Below are positions 10,626 to 19,199 of a stretch of 64,000 bases of DNA, piece after piece. This DNA comes from Allosphingosinicella sp042666435 (GTDB taxonomy: Bacteria > Pseudomonadota > Alphaproteobacteria > Sphingomonadales > Sphingomonadaceae): NCBI RefSeq assembly GCF_042666435.1, contig NZ_JBHTDC010000001.1, positions 868,001 to 932,000 of the forward strand, in the 5' to 3' direction. The notes under the pieces are model-generated. The model was given only the letters and a program-made list of their open reading frames with translations. It did not search any database and had not been told where the DNA came from. Within the stretch, counting starts at the first letter, position 1. Each line of letters starts with the position of its first letter. The position numbers were made by a program, and so were the translations under genes.

Positions 10626-12155
10626 TCACGCCCAGAGTCTCCATTCCGGGTGAACGTCAAGCAGGTCAAAGGTGCGGCGCTCGCAGGGAGCGGGACCGGC
10701 ATGGTCCTCAATCCGCCGCTCGCCCACCTTCTTCAGGAAGAGCTTCGCCTGTTTCATGGGTTTGCGGAAATTCGAGTCCGACCCGCTCGGGCCCAGATCA
10801 TCCTCCTTACCGGCCCTTCCGGCATGCTTGATGATCAGTCGCTGGTACGCGCCCGCCAGCGTCACGACACGGCCGATGTTGGCTGCTCCAGGATGAAAGG
10901 CTGGCAAACCTGGCGACTGCGGGCTGCGGTCCCCCGACGTTCCCGGCTTCGCGCGCGCCTCGATGAACAGCCGGCTTACCCGCACGGGCGTGCCACGCTT
11001 CCTGTCCCTCAGGTATCGGTCGTACATCCCGAGATAGTATTGCTCCGCTTGGACGAAGCGCAGGAGCGCGACGAGAAGGCAGGCCGACGGGTCGAGACCA
11101 CTGAACCGATAATGGGTCAGCATCTCGGGGAGCTCAGTGCCTTCTTTGATCGCGGCCCGCAGAACGTCTCCCGCCGGCGATGGCGATCGTTGGAGCCCGG
11201 GGATTGCCCCGTTCAAAGCGTGCCCGAGCGGTGCGAGCTGGTCTCTCGACATAGCGCCGAGGGCGGTCGCGGCGACATTCCAGATCCGGATCGTCGGGTT
11301 CTCCTTCCTCGGATCGGAAACGGGAGCGCCCCTGCGCTTCGGCGGAGCGGGCATCCTGATATCGTCGAGGTCTGCATCGGCGAATGGGCGGAACTTCTCG
11401 AGGGCCTCGTCCAGCGCCGACGCGGAAGTCATCAGGGCCGACTTCAGCGCTGATGCGCGAATATAGCCGTACTCACCCTCAACCCGGTCCAAGAGGCCAG
11501 GGAGCGGCTCCTGCGCGCTTTCGCGAAGATAGTAGGCCAGCCGTTGAACGTCGAAAGCACACAGCGCGAGAAGTTGGCGAACAACCAGCAACACGAGCCC
11601 CTCCTCCGACCAGTCCGAGCCATAGCATCTGTCTTCGATGACCTTGAGCGCGCTGCGGTGCATCCCCGTGAAGATGAGCCCGAACAGCCGGCGCTCATCA
11701 GCTTTGGCAGAACCCTGCAGCCGCTTCAGGCTGCGAATGTGATGATGGTACTCGGCCTTGAGGGTCCCTCCGCTCAGGCGAGCAGCGTGCTTGCTACTCC
11801 ACCCTGAGAAGACATCCTCGATCAGGCCTTCATCCCGGCCGACATGGATCAGCTTTTCGATGCCAACCGCCACATCGAAGTCCCGGGCCATGACTGTGTC
11901 CCAGGACAAGGGCATTATCTTCTCGGAAAGCCATCCGGGTGGGACCCTTTCGAGCGTGACTAGCCCTGGATCAAAGATGTTGGGCTCGCTCTTGCCGTCA
12001 TGAAGCTCGGCCCGGAGGTCCTCGACCAAAGCAAGCTTGTTGGCTAGGGTGGGGACCCAGCCTTGGGCCACCTTCTCCAGCACCCTGCGGGTAATATCCT
12101 CCCAGTCTACGTTGTGGGATCCACGTTTTTTCCGGTCAGGCACGCGACTGTTCAC
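10626..12155 (-). CDS. Hypothetical protein, last gene of a four-gene coupled operon
   Basis: A 509-aa, mainly helical protein of no family I recognise. The start is GTG 12155 with an AAGGA site upstream, overlapping the end of the preceding 76-aa gene by 20 bp. The C-terminal 110 residues are basic and rich in Arg/Lys/Gly (for example PVRVSRLFIEARAKPG; KQAKLFLKKVGERR), which could contact nucleic acid. No Walker, nuclease or membrane motif is visible. It sits in a strictly coupled minus-strand operon (13281 to 10626) next to the relaxase gene, so a role in element maintenance, transfer or defence is possible but not shown. Confidence 0.65.
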   Translation of the reverse strand: MNSRVPDRKKRGSHNVDWEDITRRVLEKVAQGWVPTLANKLALVEDLRAELHDGKSEPNIFDPGLVTLERVPPGWLSEKIMPLSWDTVMARDFDVAVGIEKLIHVGRDEGLIEDVFSGWSSKHAARLSGGTLKAEYHHHIRSLKRLQGSAKADERRLFGLIFTGMHRSALKVIEDRCYGSDWSEEGLVLLVVRQLLALCAFDVQRLAYYLRESAQEPLPGLLDRVEGEYGYIRASALKSALMTSASALDEALEKFRPFADADLDDIRMPAPPKRRGAPVSDPRKENPTIRIWNVAATALGAMSRDQLAPLGHALNGAIPGLQRSPSPAGDVLRAAIKEGTELPEMLTHYRFSGLDPSACLLVALLRFVQAEQYYLGMYDRYLRDRKRGTPVRVSRLFIEARAKPGTSGDRSPQSPGLPAFHPGAANIGRVVTLAGAYQRLIIKHAGRAGKEDDLGPSGSDSNFRKPMKQAKLFLKKVGERRIEDHAGPAPCERRTFDLLDVHPEWRLWA

Positions 12156-12366
12156 CCCATTCCTTGAGTTCGCCTTCGAGCTTCAGCAGCTCTCGAAGAG
12201 CGGTGCTCTGCAGGTCCTCGTACTCCCGGATTGCGGACTCGAAGCCCGCGATCAGCTCGTCGACTTCCCTGTCTTCCGCAAGCTCCCCATCGATCTGGGC
12301 GTACAGCGACTCGCACAGCGCACGCTTCTGATCGAGATCCTTGAGCAATTCGTTGATGTTAGACAT
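12136..12366 (-). CDS. Small coiled-coil protein, 76 aa
   Basis: An acidic, entirely helical protein (MSNINELLKDLDQKRALCES; later STALRELLKLEGELKEW) that should form a coiled coil. Its start overlaps the end of the upstream 82-aa gene by 8 bp and its end overlaps the start of the 509-aa gene by 20 bp, consistent with translation coupling and perhaps a complex. No family recognised. Confidence 0.65.
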   Translation of the reverse strand: MSNINELLKDLDQKRALCESLYAQIDGELAEDREVDELIAGFESAIREYEDLQSTALRELLKLEGELKEWGEQSRA

Positions 12367-12607
12367 CGCTCATGATCCCATACAGGCGGCGGATCTGATC
12401 GGAGTGACGCTCCGTCACATTCCGGAACCACACGTACGCGTCTTCAGCGCTCTCCGGCTGGGGCATGGGAAGCTGCAGCCCATAGGCGAGGTGCCGGATC
12501 AGGGTCAGCTGCATGCGCGTCGGCTTTCGATGGAGGAGCTCGCCCCGGAGCCCCGAACTCAGCGTCACTTCCGGGAAGACGCGGTGCAGGCGATTGTCGT
12601 CGGTCAT
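12359..12607 (-). CDS. Small hypothetical protein, 82 aa
   Basis: Soluble protein starting MTDDNRLHRVFPEVTLSSGL. It contains TRMQLTLIRHLAYGLQLP and SAEDAYVWFRNVTERH, predicted helices with aromatic residues. The ATGA start/stop overlap with the upstream 225-aa gene and the 8-bp overlap with the downstream gene place it firmly in the four-gene operon. No family recognised and no catalytic motif seen. Confidence 0.65.
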   Translation of the reverse strand: MTDDNRLHRVFPEVTLSSGLRGELLHRKPTRMQLTLIRHLAYGLQLPMPQPESAEDAYVWFRNVTERHSDQIRRLYGIMSDV

Positions 12608-13281
12608 GAGTCATCTCCTTTCGATTCAGGATGGGAAGGTTCGTTCCAGAAGCGCGGATTGCCGCCGACTTCATTCAGCCATTCGTAGGCGGCGCCGCGG
12701 TCGACCACCTCCGGCTCGGGAGTCCGCAGCATCCGGCAGGCCTGCCGGATCAGGTAATGTTGACCGGGGGAGACGGGCTTTCGCCGCCAAGCCGAGTTCG
12801 GGTTCCGGGCTTGCGACGTATGGTTGAAGCGCGTGACCTCGTCGTCATAGAGCTTCTTGCACCACCGCCAGCGGCGGATGACGCCCCAGGCACGGCACCA
12901 TTCATAGCGGTCCTCTTCGGCGAAAATCCCGCCCATCCAGTCGATCAGCGTGGCTTCGGGCTGCCGGAGCGCTTCCTCGCATAACCAGATCAGGCCGCGG
13001 GTACCGGCGCCGAACAATCCGAGCACAGCGAGGTCATCAAGTTCGCTCGGCTCGGCGCCAAGCGCGGGGAATACGGAGCCAATCCGGTAAATCGCCGGGT
13101 CGCGGCTACCCTTCTTCTTCTCGCCCCGACGTTTGCCGTCCGCGGCCGCCAAGCGCTTCAGTTCCGCAAGCTCGCCCTCGACTTCGACCAGGCTTTCGTC
13201 GCAACGGGCGACGAGCGCGTCCAGCGCCCCCGCCAAGAAGGCGAGGCGACTGACATCGGAGGTGGCCAGCGTATGCGACAT
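12604..13281 (-). CDS. Hypothetical protein, first gene of the four-gene operon
   Basis: A 225-aa protein from ATG 13281 (MSHTLATSDVSRLAFLAGAL). An ATG at 13326 and a TTG at 13335 are possible alternatives; all have weak ribosome sites. Residues about 10-60 form a helical hairpin or coiled coil with a basic stretch (GKRRGEKKKGSRD). The C-terminal half is Trp/Arg-rich (EWCRAWGVIRRWRWCKKL; PNSAWRRKPVSPGQHYLI). No family recognised. It leads a strictly overlapping operon whose four products are probably made in fixed ratio, and it diverges from the relaxase gene. Confidence 0.6.
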   Translation of the reverse strand: MSHTLATSDVSRLAFLAGALDALVARCDESLVEVEGELAELKRLAAADGKRRGEKKKGSRDPAIYRIGSVFPALGAEPSELDDLAVLGLFGAGTRGLIWLCEEALRQPEATLIDWMGGIFAEEDRYEWCRAWGVIRRWRWCKKLYDDEVTRFNHTSQARNPNSAWRRKPVSPGQHYLIRQACRMLRTPEPEVVDRGAAYEWLNEVGGNPRFWNEPSHPESKGDDS

Positions 13282-13395
13282 GCAGACGGCGCTAGCCCCA
13301 TTCAGCAGCACCCAAACGCAACTCATGCGCTGCAATTGGAAGCGGCGCTCCCCACCATCGAATTTCCGCGCATGACCTGCGCCCCACCATCCGGC

Positions 13396-13419
13396 GGGTG
13401 AATAGGATCAGGGTGAATA
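13396..13419. repeat. Direct repeat in the divergent region before the relaxase, possible oriT or iteron
   Basis: GGGTGAATA occurs at 13396-13404 and again at 13411-13419, followed by a G-run (GGGGGGTGG) and a C-run at about 13482-13490. The spot, just upstream of a relaxase gene and between divergent operons, is where an origin of transfer or a regulatory site is expected. No clear nic-site consensus was recognised. Confidence 0.3.
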
Positions 13420-13517
13420 AGGGGGGTGGTGCGCGTTAAAGCGTTGTTCGCCTGACCGGCGACAACGACCCCGTCCCACCCCCCCCAGATCCGAAGGTGA
13501 AGGAGCGCGAGCGCGGC

Positions 13518-16121
13518 ATGGGAGTGGTTCTTCGTAGCATCGAAAAGCAGCTGCCGGAGATCGCTGCCCAGTGCGCGGAGGTGCGTCGGGAGCGCAACCG
13601 CTCCGCCCGGCGCCGGCGCCGCGAAGCGCAAGGCTGGGCGATCGAGGCCCGGCGGCTCGAGGCCCAGACAAGGGCCAAGCTCATCCGGGCGGACCGGGAG
13701 CTAGAGCGGCTGCTTCGCTTCCGAATTCGGATTCGACCCGAGGATCGGCCCAAGCTGTCCGGCCGCACCGCAAGGAAGCTCTACGATCACGCCGAACGGC
13801 TGATCGGCGGGATCATCGGGACGTCCGACGTACGCGGCAGGGACGGGCTCTACAGCCTCTACTTTGGTTGGCGGTCTCGCGGCCTTGGCGCGCAAGACGG
13901 CCGGGCCTGGCGCCCTGGCGAGGCTGCACGCTTCGTTCGCTACATCACACGCGAGACTGCGCTCGAGGCTGGCGAGGATGGCTGGTTCTCCAATATTGGC
14001 GAGGACCGGGAGGAACTCGTTGCCTTCTTCCGTGCGCTCGAGAATGTCGAGAGGGCAGATCGAGACAACGCAAACGTCTATATTTCGGTCGTCGTCCCGC
14101 TACCTTACGACCTCGACGCCGCGGGCCGGCGCAGGGTGGCCGGCCTCATCACAGACGCACTGGCCGTTCGCGGCCTGCCCTTCGTGGCGGCGCTCCACTT
14201 GCCGGACCCCGGCGGTGACCAGCGCAACTTCCACCTCCATGTCCAGCTCAGCTTGCGTCCATTCGAGCGCCATGGTCCATGCGACTGGACCTTTTCGGCG
14301 GCAAAGCAGGCGCAGCTGAACACCGGCGCCGGCATCGCCCTGATGAAGCGGCACGCCATTCGGCAGATCAATCGCGTTCTCGCGCAGCAGGGGATCGAGC
14401 GGCGATACAGCCATCGGCCGCGCACCCGCCGCGGCGAAGGTTCAGGCGAGATGAAGCGTCGACGGGGTGCTACGGCGCGCGAGAAGCGCGTCGCACTGCT
14501 CGAAGATATCCATACGCACTGGGCGAGGCTGCGCGAGCACGCCCTCAGCCTCCGGGATCATCTGAGTAGTCACGCCGAGCAATCAGCCCGGCTGTCGCAG
14601 GCCAAGGCTCGCAACGAAGGTGCCCGCCTGCGTCAGGTTGGACCTGTTCTGGAGCAGCATCGTCTGGCGGCGGGCGCGCTCGCTGTCGAATGTACCCGTC
14701 TGCGCATGCGGATGCAGCTGCGCACCTCAGCCGCAAGACTGGCCGCCTCCCTGACATGGCGGCTTCCGCAGCGCCAGCGCCTCACAGCGGCCAAGTCGCG
14801 GCGAGACAGCCGCCGCCGCGTCCTGGTCGCACAGGCGCAGGGGTTGCTCTTAGCATCCGCGGCGGGGCTCACGCTGCAGCGTGACCGGCTGGATCGTCTG
14901 CGCTCCTGGTCAGAGACCCAGCACCGCCGCAGCTGGGCGAAAGGTGCCTTGGCCCAGCATCGTGCGGCTTTGGCCGTGCTCCGCTCCCGCCTCGCTCCTG
15001 CGATAAAGCTTGCGCGCACCCGTGCAAGCGCCGTGCTGCGGGGCGACGTGCAGCACGCGAAGCCGCTGCTTGCCCGCCACCGTGTAGATTGGCTGGCCGC
15101 GAACGCCCTCTACGCGGAGATCCGGCTGCGTGTGGCCATGTCGCATTTCAGGTGTGCCGTGCACTCGGTACGAGCTGGCCTCGATGGCCATGCGCAGGAG
15201 ACTACGCAGCTGCGAATTCGGGCCGCCGGCCTGAAGGCGAAACGCGACCCCGCAAGGCGAGTAGCGATCCAGACCGCGGTCGCCCAGGTCGATAGTCTCG
15301 GTTTCATTTCGCTGACGCGAGCGCCAGGCGCCAACGGCGGCTTCAACTATCGCGCGATCTATGCGCCCGCCAAGTCGGAGGACCCAGACGTGGTTGAGGC
15401 CTTCGCGACCGAGAAGCCTGTCCAGGCCGCGTACGAGAGAAAGTGGAACGCGATGATCGCGGCCTTGGACTCGCATCTCGAGCAGAACCGCGAATGCCCC
15501 TTCGAGTTCGCGCCGGATCGGATCAAGCTCAACCGGGCTGGCCTGGAGCCCGATCTGTTCGCCGCAATCTTGGCGGCGAACAACGACCGGGAGATCCAGG
15601 CCATGCTGCAGCACCACGCGACGCGGTGGGTGGAGATCGAGGCTGCGCGAGCAGCGGCACGCAAGAAGAAGGCGGCTGAGCTAGCCAAGGCCCAAGTCGA
15701 ACGTGCACCGCGCGTGCAGCTCGTAATCGAGCGCATCAACGCGCCAGAGCGGCCTGGCACCTTCTCCGATCGCGCCGTCGCGGCCATCCGACAGGACGTC
15801 CGCGATCTCAGTGCTGCTCTCACCTCTGGAGAGCTGGCGCTCCAGCGCGACGGCGAGAGCTTTGTCTTCCGCTCGAATACGGCGATCCTGGCGGACGCCA
15901 CCGTGAGGCTGTTCAGCACAGCCGCTGGCCGCGCCGCTGTCGAGCTGCTTCACCGGGCGGTGGCCGGCCACCAGCCTCATGCCGACGACTTAGCGGTGAC
16001 CTGGACGAGACGCCCTCCAGGGAACCCGGCGACGCCCGAGACGCCGCGCGCGCAGCCGAAGCCGGCCACTGATATCAGCGCCGGACCTTGGAAGAAGCCT
16101 CAGGCCGAGATTGGAGATTGA
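13518..16121 (+). CDS. MobA/MobL-type relaxase
   Basis: A large (867-aa) mobilisation protein that would nick oriT and pilot DNA in transfer. The relaxase part lies about residues 60-320. It has RYITRETALE, VERADRDNANVYISVVVPLP and DQRNFHLHVQLSLRPF, where H239-x-H241 matches the metal-binding histidine motif of MobA/MobL relaxases. KQINRVL-like helices follow. The rest is a very Arg/Ala-rich helical region (about 320-600) with no domain I can name, then a small conserved-looking C-terminus ending in a Pro-rich tail. ATG 13518 is taken; 13497 is also possible. Followed after 121 bp by the exonuclease gene on the same strand. No coupling protein or type IV secretion genes are in the island, so transfer would need a helper. 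Confidence 0.8.
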   Translation: MGVVLRSIEKQLPEIAAQCAEVRRERNRSARRRRREAQGWAIEARRLEAQTRAKLIRADRELERLLRFRIRIRPEDRPKLSGRTARKLYDHAERLIGGIIGTSDVRGRDGLYSLYFGWRSRGLGAQDGRAWRPGEAARFVRYITRETALEAGEDGWFSNIGEDREELVAFFRALENVERADRDNANVYISVVVPLPYDLDAAGRRRVAGLITDALAVRGLPFVAALHLPDPGGDQRNFHLHVQLSLRPFERHGPCDWTFSAAKQAQLNTGAGIALMKRHAIRQINRVLAQQGIERRYSHRPRTRRGEGSGEMKRRRGATAREKRVALLEDIHTHWARLREHALSLRDHLSSHAEQSARLSQAKARNEGARLRQVGPVLEQHRLAAGALAVECTRLRMRMQLRTSAARLAASLTWRLPQRQRLTAAKSRRDSRRRVLVAQAQGLLLASAAGLTLQRDRLDRLRSWSETQHRRSWAKGALAQHRAALAVLRSRLAPAIKLARTRASAVLRGDVQHAKPLLARHRVDWLAANALYAEIRLRVAMSHFRCAVHSVRAGLDGHAQETTQLRIRAAGLKAKRDPARRVAIQTAVAQVDSLGFISLTRAPGANGGFNYRAIYAPAKSEDPDVVEAFATEKPVQAAYERKWNAMIAALDSHLEQNRECPFEFAPDRIKLNRAGLEPDLFAAILAANNDREIQAMLQHHATRWVEIEAARAAARKKKAAELAKAQVERAPRVQLVIERINAPERPGTFSDRAVAAIRQDVRDLSAALTSGELALQRDGESFVFRSNTAILADATVRLFSTAAGRAAVELLHRAVAGHQPHADDLAVTWTRRPPGNPATPETPRAQPKPATDISAGPWKKPQAEIGD

Positions 16122-16242
16122 CGGGCATCGAGGTGCAAACCCGTCGATGGCGACGGCCGCGGCGAGGCGCGCCGGCGCAGCCAGACAGTGGAAAGGGAGA
16201 TGTTCGGATGGCTGATGAAGCCATTCAAAGAAAGGAAAACAA

Positions 16243-16995
16243 GTGAAAACCATAGTTCTGGACCTGGAGACGATCCCCGATGCCGCCGCGGTGCAGCGGG
16301 CGGCCATTGAGGATGACGGAGGCTTCCCGCCTTGGCCGTTGCATGCGCTCGCCTGCGCCTCGATGCTCATCGTCGAAACCAATCTCGGGGCCGCGCCCAC
16401 CTTCTCAGTTGCGTCCTACTCACGGGCGACCACGTCGGAGCGCGGCATCGTTGCGGCCGTTGAACGGGTGCTCGCCGGGGCACATCGAGTGCTGACTTTC
16501 AATGGCCGTGCCTTCGACGTGCCGGTCCTGATGGTACGCGCGGGCATTACCGGCGAGGCCGTTCCGACCATTGCCAAGCTTCACGCTCAACGCAGGTTCA
16601 CGGCCGGATTGCACGTTGACCTGCTCGAGGAGGCGACCAACCACGGCGCCGCCCCGAGGATCCGCCTTAACCAGCTATGCGCCGCGTTTTCGGTGCCGTC
16701 GAAGATCGACACGGAAGGAAGCGAGGTGGCGGCTCTAGTTGCCGCCGACGAATGGGACGCCGTGACTAACTATTGCGAGCAGGACGTAGTATGCACCTAC
16801 TTGGCGGCGCAGCACTGGATCGCTGCCGAGCGCGGTGATCCCGCGCTGCCGCTGGAGTGCTGGAGCCATCTCGCGTGCTGGATAAGAGGCGAACAGCCCA
16901 AGCTCCAGCACCTCTTGGCTTTCGCCTCTCCTCCCGAGACGCTGCTCGGCGGGCCCGCGCTCGGCCAGGTTGAATATTCGGAGTTGGGCTGGTGA
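16243..16995 (+). CDS. Predicted 3'-5' exonuclease, PolB-exonuclease-like
   Basis: A 250-aa DEDDy-type exonuclease, probably acting on single-stranded DNA ends. Motifs: Exo I VLDLETIP (Asp7-x-Glu), Exo II TFNGRAFDVPVL and Exo III NYCEQDVVCTYL with the Tyr/Asp pair. GTG start at 16243 after AAAGAAAGGA. The gene lies between the relaxase gene and another mobilisation-like gene, with a 4-bp GTGA overlap at its end, so it probably works on transferred or replicating element DNA. Known members are often carried on plasmids and islands. Its exact substrate is unknown. Confidence 0.82.
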   Translation: MKTIVLDLETIPDAAAVQRAAIEDDGGFPPWPLHALACASMLIVETNLGAAPTFSVASYSRATTSERGIVAAVERVLAGAHRVLTFNGRAFDVPVLMVRAGITGEAVPTIAKLHAQRRFTAGLHVDLLEEATNHGAAPRIRLNQLCAAFSVPSKIDTEGSEVAALVAADEWDAVTNYCEQDVVCTYLAAQHWIAAERGDPALPLECWSHLACWIRGEQPKLQHLLAFASPPETLLGGPALGQVEYSELGW

Positions 16996-17579
16996 CCAAA
17001 GCACGCGCCCGCAAACCCTTTGTCTGCCAGCCAATATCAATCCAGGAGCGCGGCCGTCCTGACACTCTCGACCGGTCCAGGACTGCCCTAGCCGCCGCAG
17101 CCTACATCCGGCGGACGAGGTTCGAAAAGGCAGGGATGGAACCGGTCGACTTCGCCAAAAGGGGTGAAGACCTACTGGCCGTCATTCCGATCACCCCGCC
17201 GGCCGCTTCCGGATGGGTCCATTCGCCGTTCCTGCGCTGGAAACTGTCGGACGAAGCGTCCGATCGAACGGGCAATCCCGAAGACATTCGAGCCTGGCAC
17301 GTGGTGGGCGACCTGCCGAGCGCTGCGTCACGCGGAGAGTGGTTGGATGGGTGCTATTCGTTGGTCCGCCAGCACCTGCCCTCTAACGCAGTGGCAGACG
17401 TGGCGCTGCACACTCCTCGAGACGGCAAGCCCGCGCACATGCATCTAATCGTTGCAAGCCGTGTCCCTGCATGCACGCGCTACGGTGCGGTCGCGTATGA
17501 CTTGTTCCATTGCTTGGATCGTGATCTGCGGGCGGGCTGGGCGGCGTGGTGCAGGCAGCTTGATCGGGTCGCTGCGTGA
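16992..17579 (+). CDS. Small protein with a relaxase-like His-x-His motif
   Basis: A 195-aa protein. The stretch VADVALHTPRDGKPAHMHLI then VASR resembles the strand carrying the histidine cluster in MobA/MobL-type relaxases, and EWLDGCYSLVRQHLP fits the helix before it. It is much shorter than a relaxase and lacks a recognisable N-terminal tyrosine motif, so it could be a reduced relaxase-fold protein or a mobilisation accessory. GTG start overlaps the stop of the exonuclease gene (GTGA). Assignment is tentative. Confidence 0.55.
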   Translation: MTKARARKPFVCQPISIQERGRPDTLDRSRTALAAAAYIRRTRFEKAGMEPVDFAKRGEDLLAVIPITPPAASGWVHSPFLRWKLSDEASDRTGNPEDIRAWHVVGDLPSAASRGEWLDGCYSLVRQHLPSNAVADVALHTPRDGKPAHMHLIVASRVPACTRYGAVAYDLFHCLDRDLRAGWAAWCRQLDRVAA

Positions 17580-17783
17580 TACACTTTACAACTAACCAGC
17601 CTAAGCTCGCGATCGACCCAACGCCGAGAATGATTGGGACCGCCAGCCGGATCCGGCCGTCATCCCTTCAAATGGCTTCTCCGAGAACGCCTCTTCGGTA
17701 TGGCCCCGCCAGGGCAATGTTGCTATCGTCTAGGGGCCTGCCGCGGCGAACGCTCGTCACGGGTGGTCGCAACGACCTGGCGA

Positions 17784-17813
17784 TTGTCGATCTATCATCA
17801 ACTGAAATATAGT
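17784..17813 (+). promoter_or_regulatory. Candidate sigma-70-type promoter of the methyltransferase/Dpt-like cluster
   Basis: TTGTCG (17784-17789) and TATAGT (17808-17813) are separated by 18 bp in an AT-richer stretch within the 287-bp gap before the cytosine methyltransferase gene. No other good promoter was seen between 17867 and 28729, and the first five gene junctions are 13 bp or less, fitting one transcript. Confidence 0.45.
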
Positions 17814-17866
17814 AATTTGCGCCTGATCCGGCGACCGGCAGGCAAAACAGGGGTGGCTAGTCGCCG

Positions 17867-19186
17867 ATGAAGCGTTATGGGTTTGCAGATTTGTTTGCCG
17901 GGTGCGGTGGACTTTCACTTGGCTTCTCACTGGCGGGACTGAACGGTCATTTCGCGATCGAGCGCGACGAAATGGCCTTTCGCACGTTTGCCGCGAATTT
18001 CCTCGACCGGGCCAAACCAATGCCGACGTTCGATTGGCCGTCGTGGCTGGAGCAGCGCGCCTGGGGAATTGAGGAAGTGCTCGAGAAGCACAAGGCTGAC
18101 CTCGTAGCAATGCGAGGGACAATCGACGTGCTGGCAGGCGGTCCTCCGTGCCAAGGCTTTAGCTTCGCCGGCAGGCGTGTCGAGGACGACCCACGAAACC
18201 TCCTCTTCGAGAAGTACGTCGAGGTCGTGGAGGCCCTGCAACCGAAGGCGCTCGTTCTCGAAAACGTCCCTGGCATGAAGGTTGCGCATGCGCGCCGCAA
18301 CGTTGTCGATCTCCATGAAAAGCGATCGGACGGCCCAAGATCATTCTATGACAAGCTCGTCGCTAGCTTGTCTGAGAAGCACTACCACGTGTCGTCAATG
18401 CTCGTGGACTCGTCCCTTTACGGGGTTCCGCAGAAGCGTTCCCGGCTGATCGCCATCGGGATTCGCAAGGACCTATTCGAGTGGCTTGATGGAGGCATCA
18501 AGCGGTTTTTCGACCTGCTCGAGGAGGCGCGCGCCGCCCAGCTCCGCGAGCTGGGACTTGGGCCGGTGATCAGTTCGTCGGAAGCTCTTTCTGACCTCGA
18601 GGTTGGCGGGCGCGCGACAGTCCCTTGCGTAGATCCTGAATCCCCCCCCCGCTTCGAAGAAGCGACATACGGAGGACCCCATTCGCCGTACCAGCGCCTC
18701 ATGCACGCTGGCCATTCAGGCACGATGGATAGCATGAGGCTCGCCCGACACCGCGATGATGTCCGGGAGCGCTTCGCGCGCATCCTGCAGGAATGCAGGA
18801 AGGGCGTCCGCATGGATGACGAAAGCCGCCGCACCTATGGGCTGAAGAAGCACCGCATCTATCCCATGGACGGCGCCGAGCCCGCCCCGACCGTAACGAC
18901 GCTCCCCGACGACATCCTTCACTACTCGGAACCGAGAATTCTAACCGTTCGCGAGTGCGCGCGCCTGCAGTCATTCCCGGACTGGTTTGTCTTTCGCGGC
19001 AAGTACACCACCGGTGGCGAGCGCCGGACGAAGGAATGCCCTCGCTATACGCAAGTCGGAAATGCCGTGCCGCCTTACTTGGCACGCGCGCTCGGTATTG
19101 CCCTACGCCGCCTCCTAGAGGAGGTCGAGCTAACGCAATCGATTTTCGGAAACGGCGCAACGGGGGCAACCGCTGTCGCGGTATAG
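17867..19186 (+). CDS. DNA (cytosine-5-)-methyltransferase
   Basis: A 439-aa C5-cytosine methyltransferase with all key blocks: motif I FADLFAGCGGLSLGF, motif IV GGPPCQGFSFAGRR with catalytic Cys95, motif VI LENVPGM, motif VIII QKRSRLIAIGI and motif X QVGNAVPPYLARALG. It would mark host DNA. It is only 13 bp upstream of a three-gene dptFGH-like block and in the same operon as a Vsr-like nuclease, so it most likely provides self-recognition for that restriction module. The target recognition domain lies about residues 220-360, with no predictable sequence specificity. Confidence 0.95.
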   Translation: MKRYGFADLFAGCGGLSLGFSLAGLNGHFAIERDEMAFRTFAANFLDRAKPMPTFDWPSWLEQRAWGIEEVLEKHKADLVAMRGTIDVLAGGPPCQGFSFAGRRVEDDPRNLLFEKYVEVVEALQPKALVLENVPGMKVAHARRNVVDLHEKRSDGPRSFYDKLVASLSEKHYHVSSMLVDSSLYGVPQKRSRLIAIGIRKDLFEWLDGGIKRFFDLLEEARAAQLRELGLGPVISSSEALSDLEVGGRATVPCVDPESPPRFEEATYGGPHSPYQRLMHAGHSGTMDSMRLARHRDDVRERFARILQECRKGVRMDDESRRTYGLKKHRIYPMDGAEPAPTVTTLPDDILHYSEPRILTVRECARLQSFPDWFVFRGKYTTGGERRTKECPRYTQVGNAVPPYLARALGIALRRLLEEVELTQSIFGNGATGATAVAV

Positions 19187-19199
19187 GGGGGCGAATACG

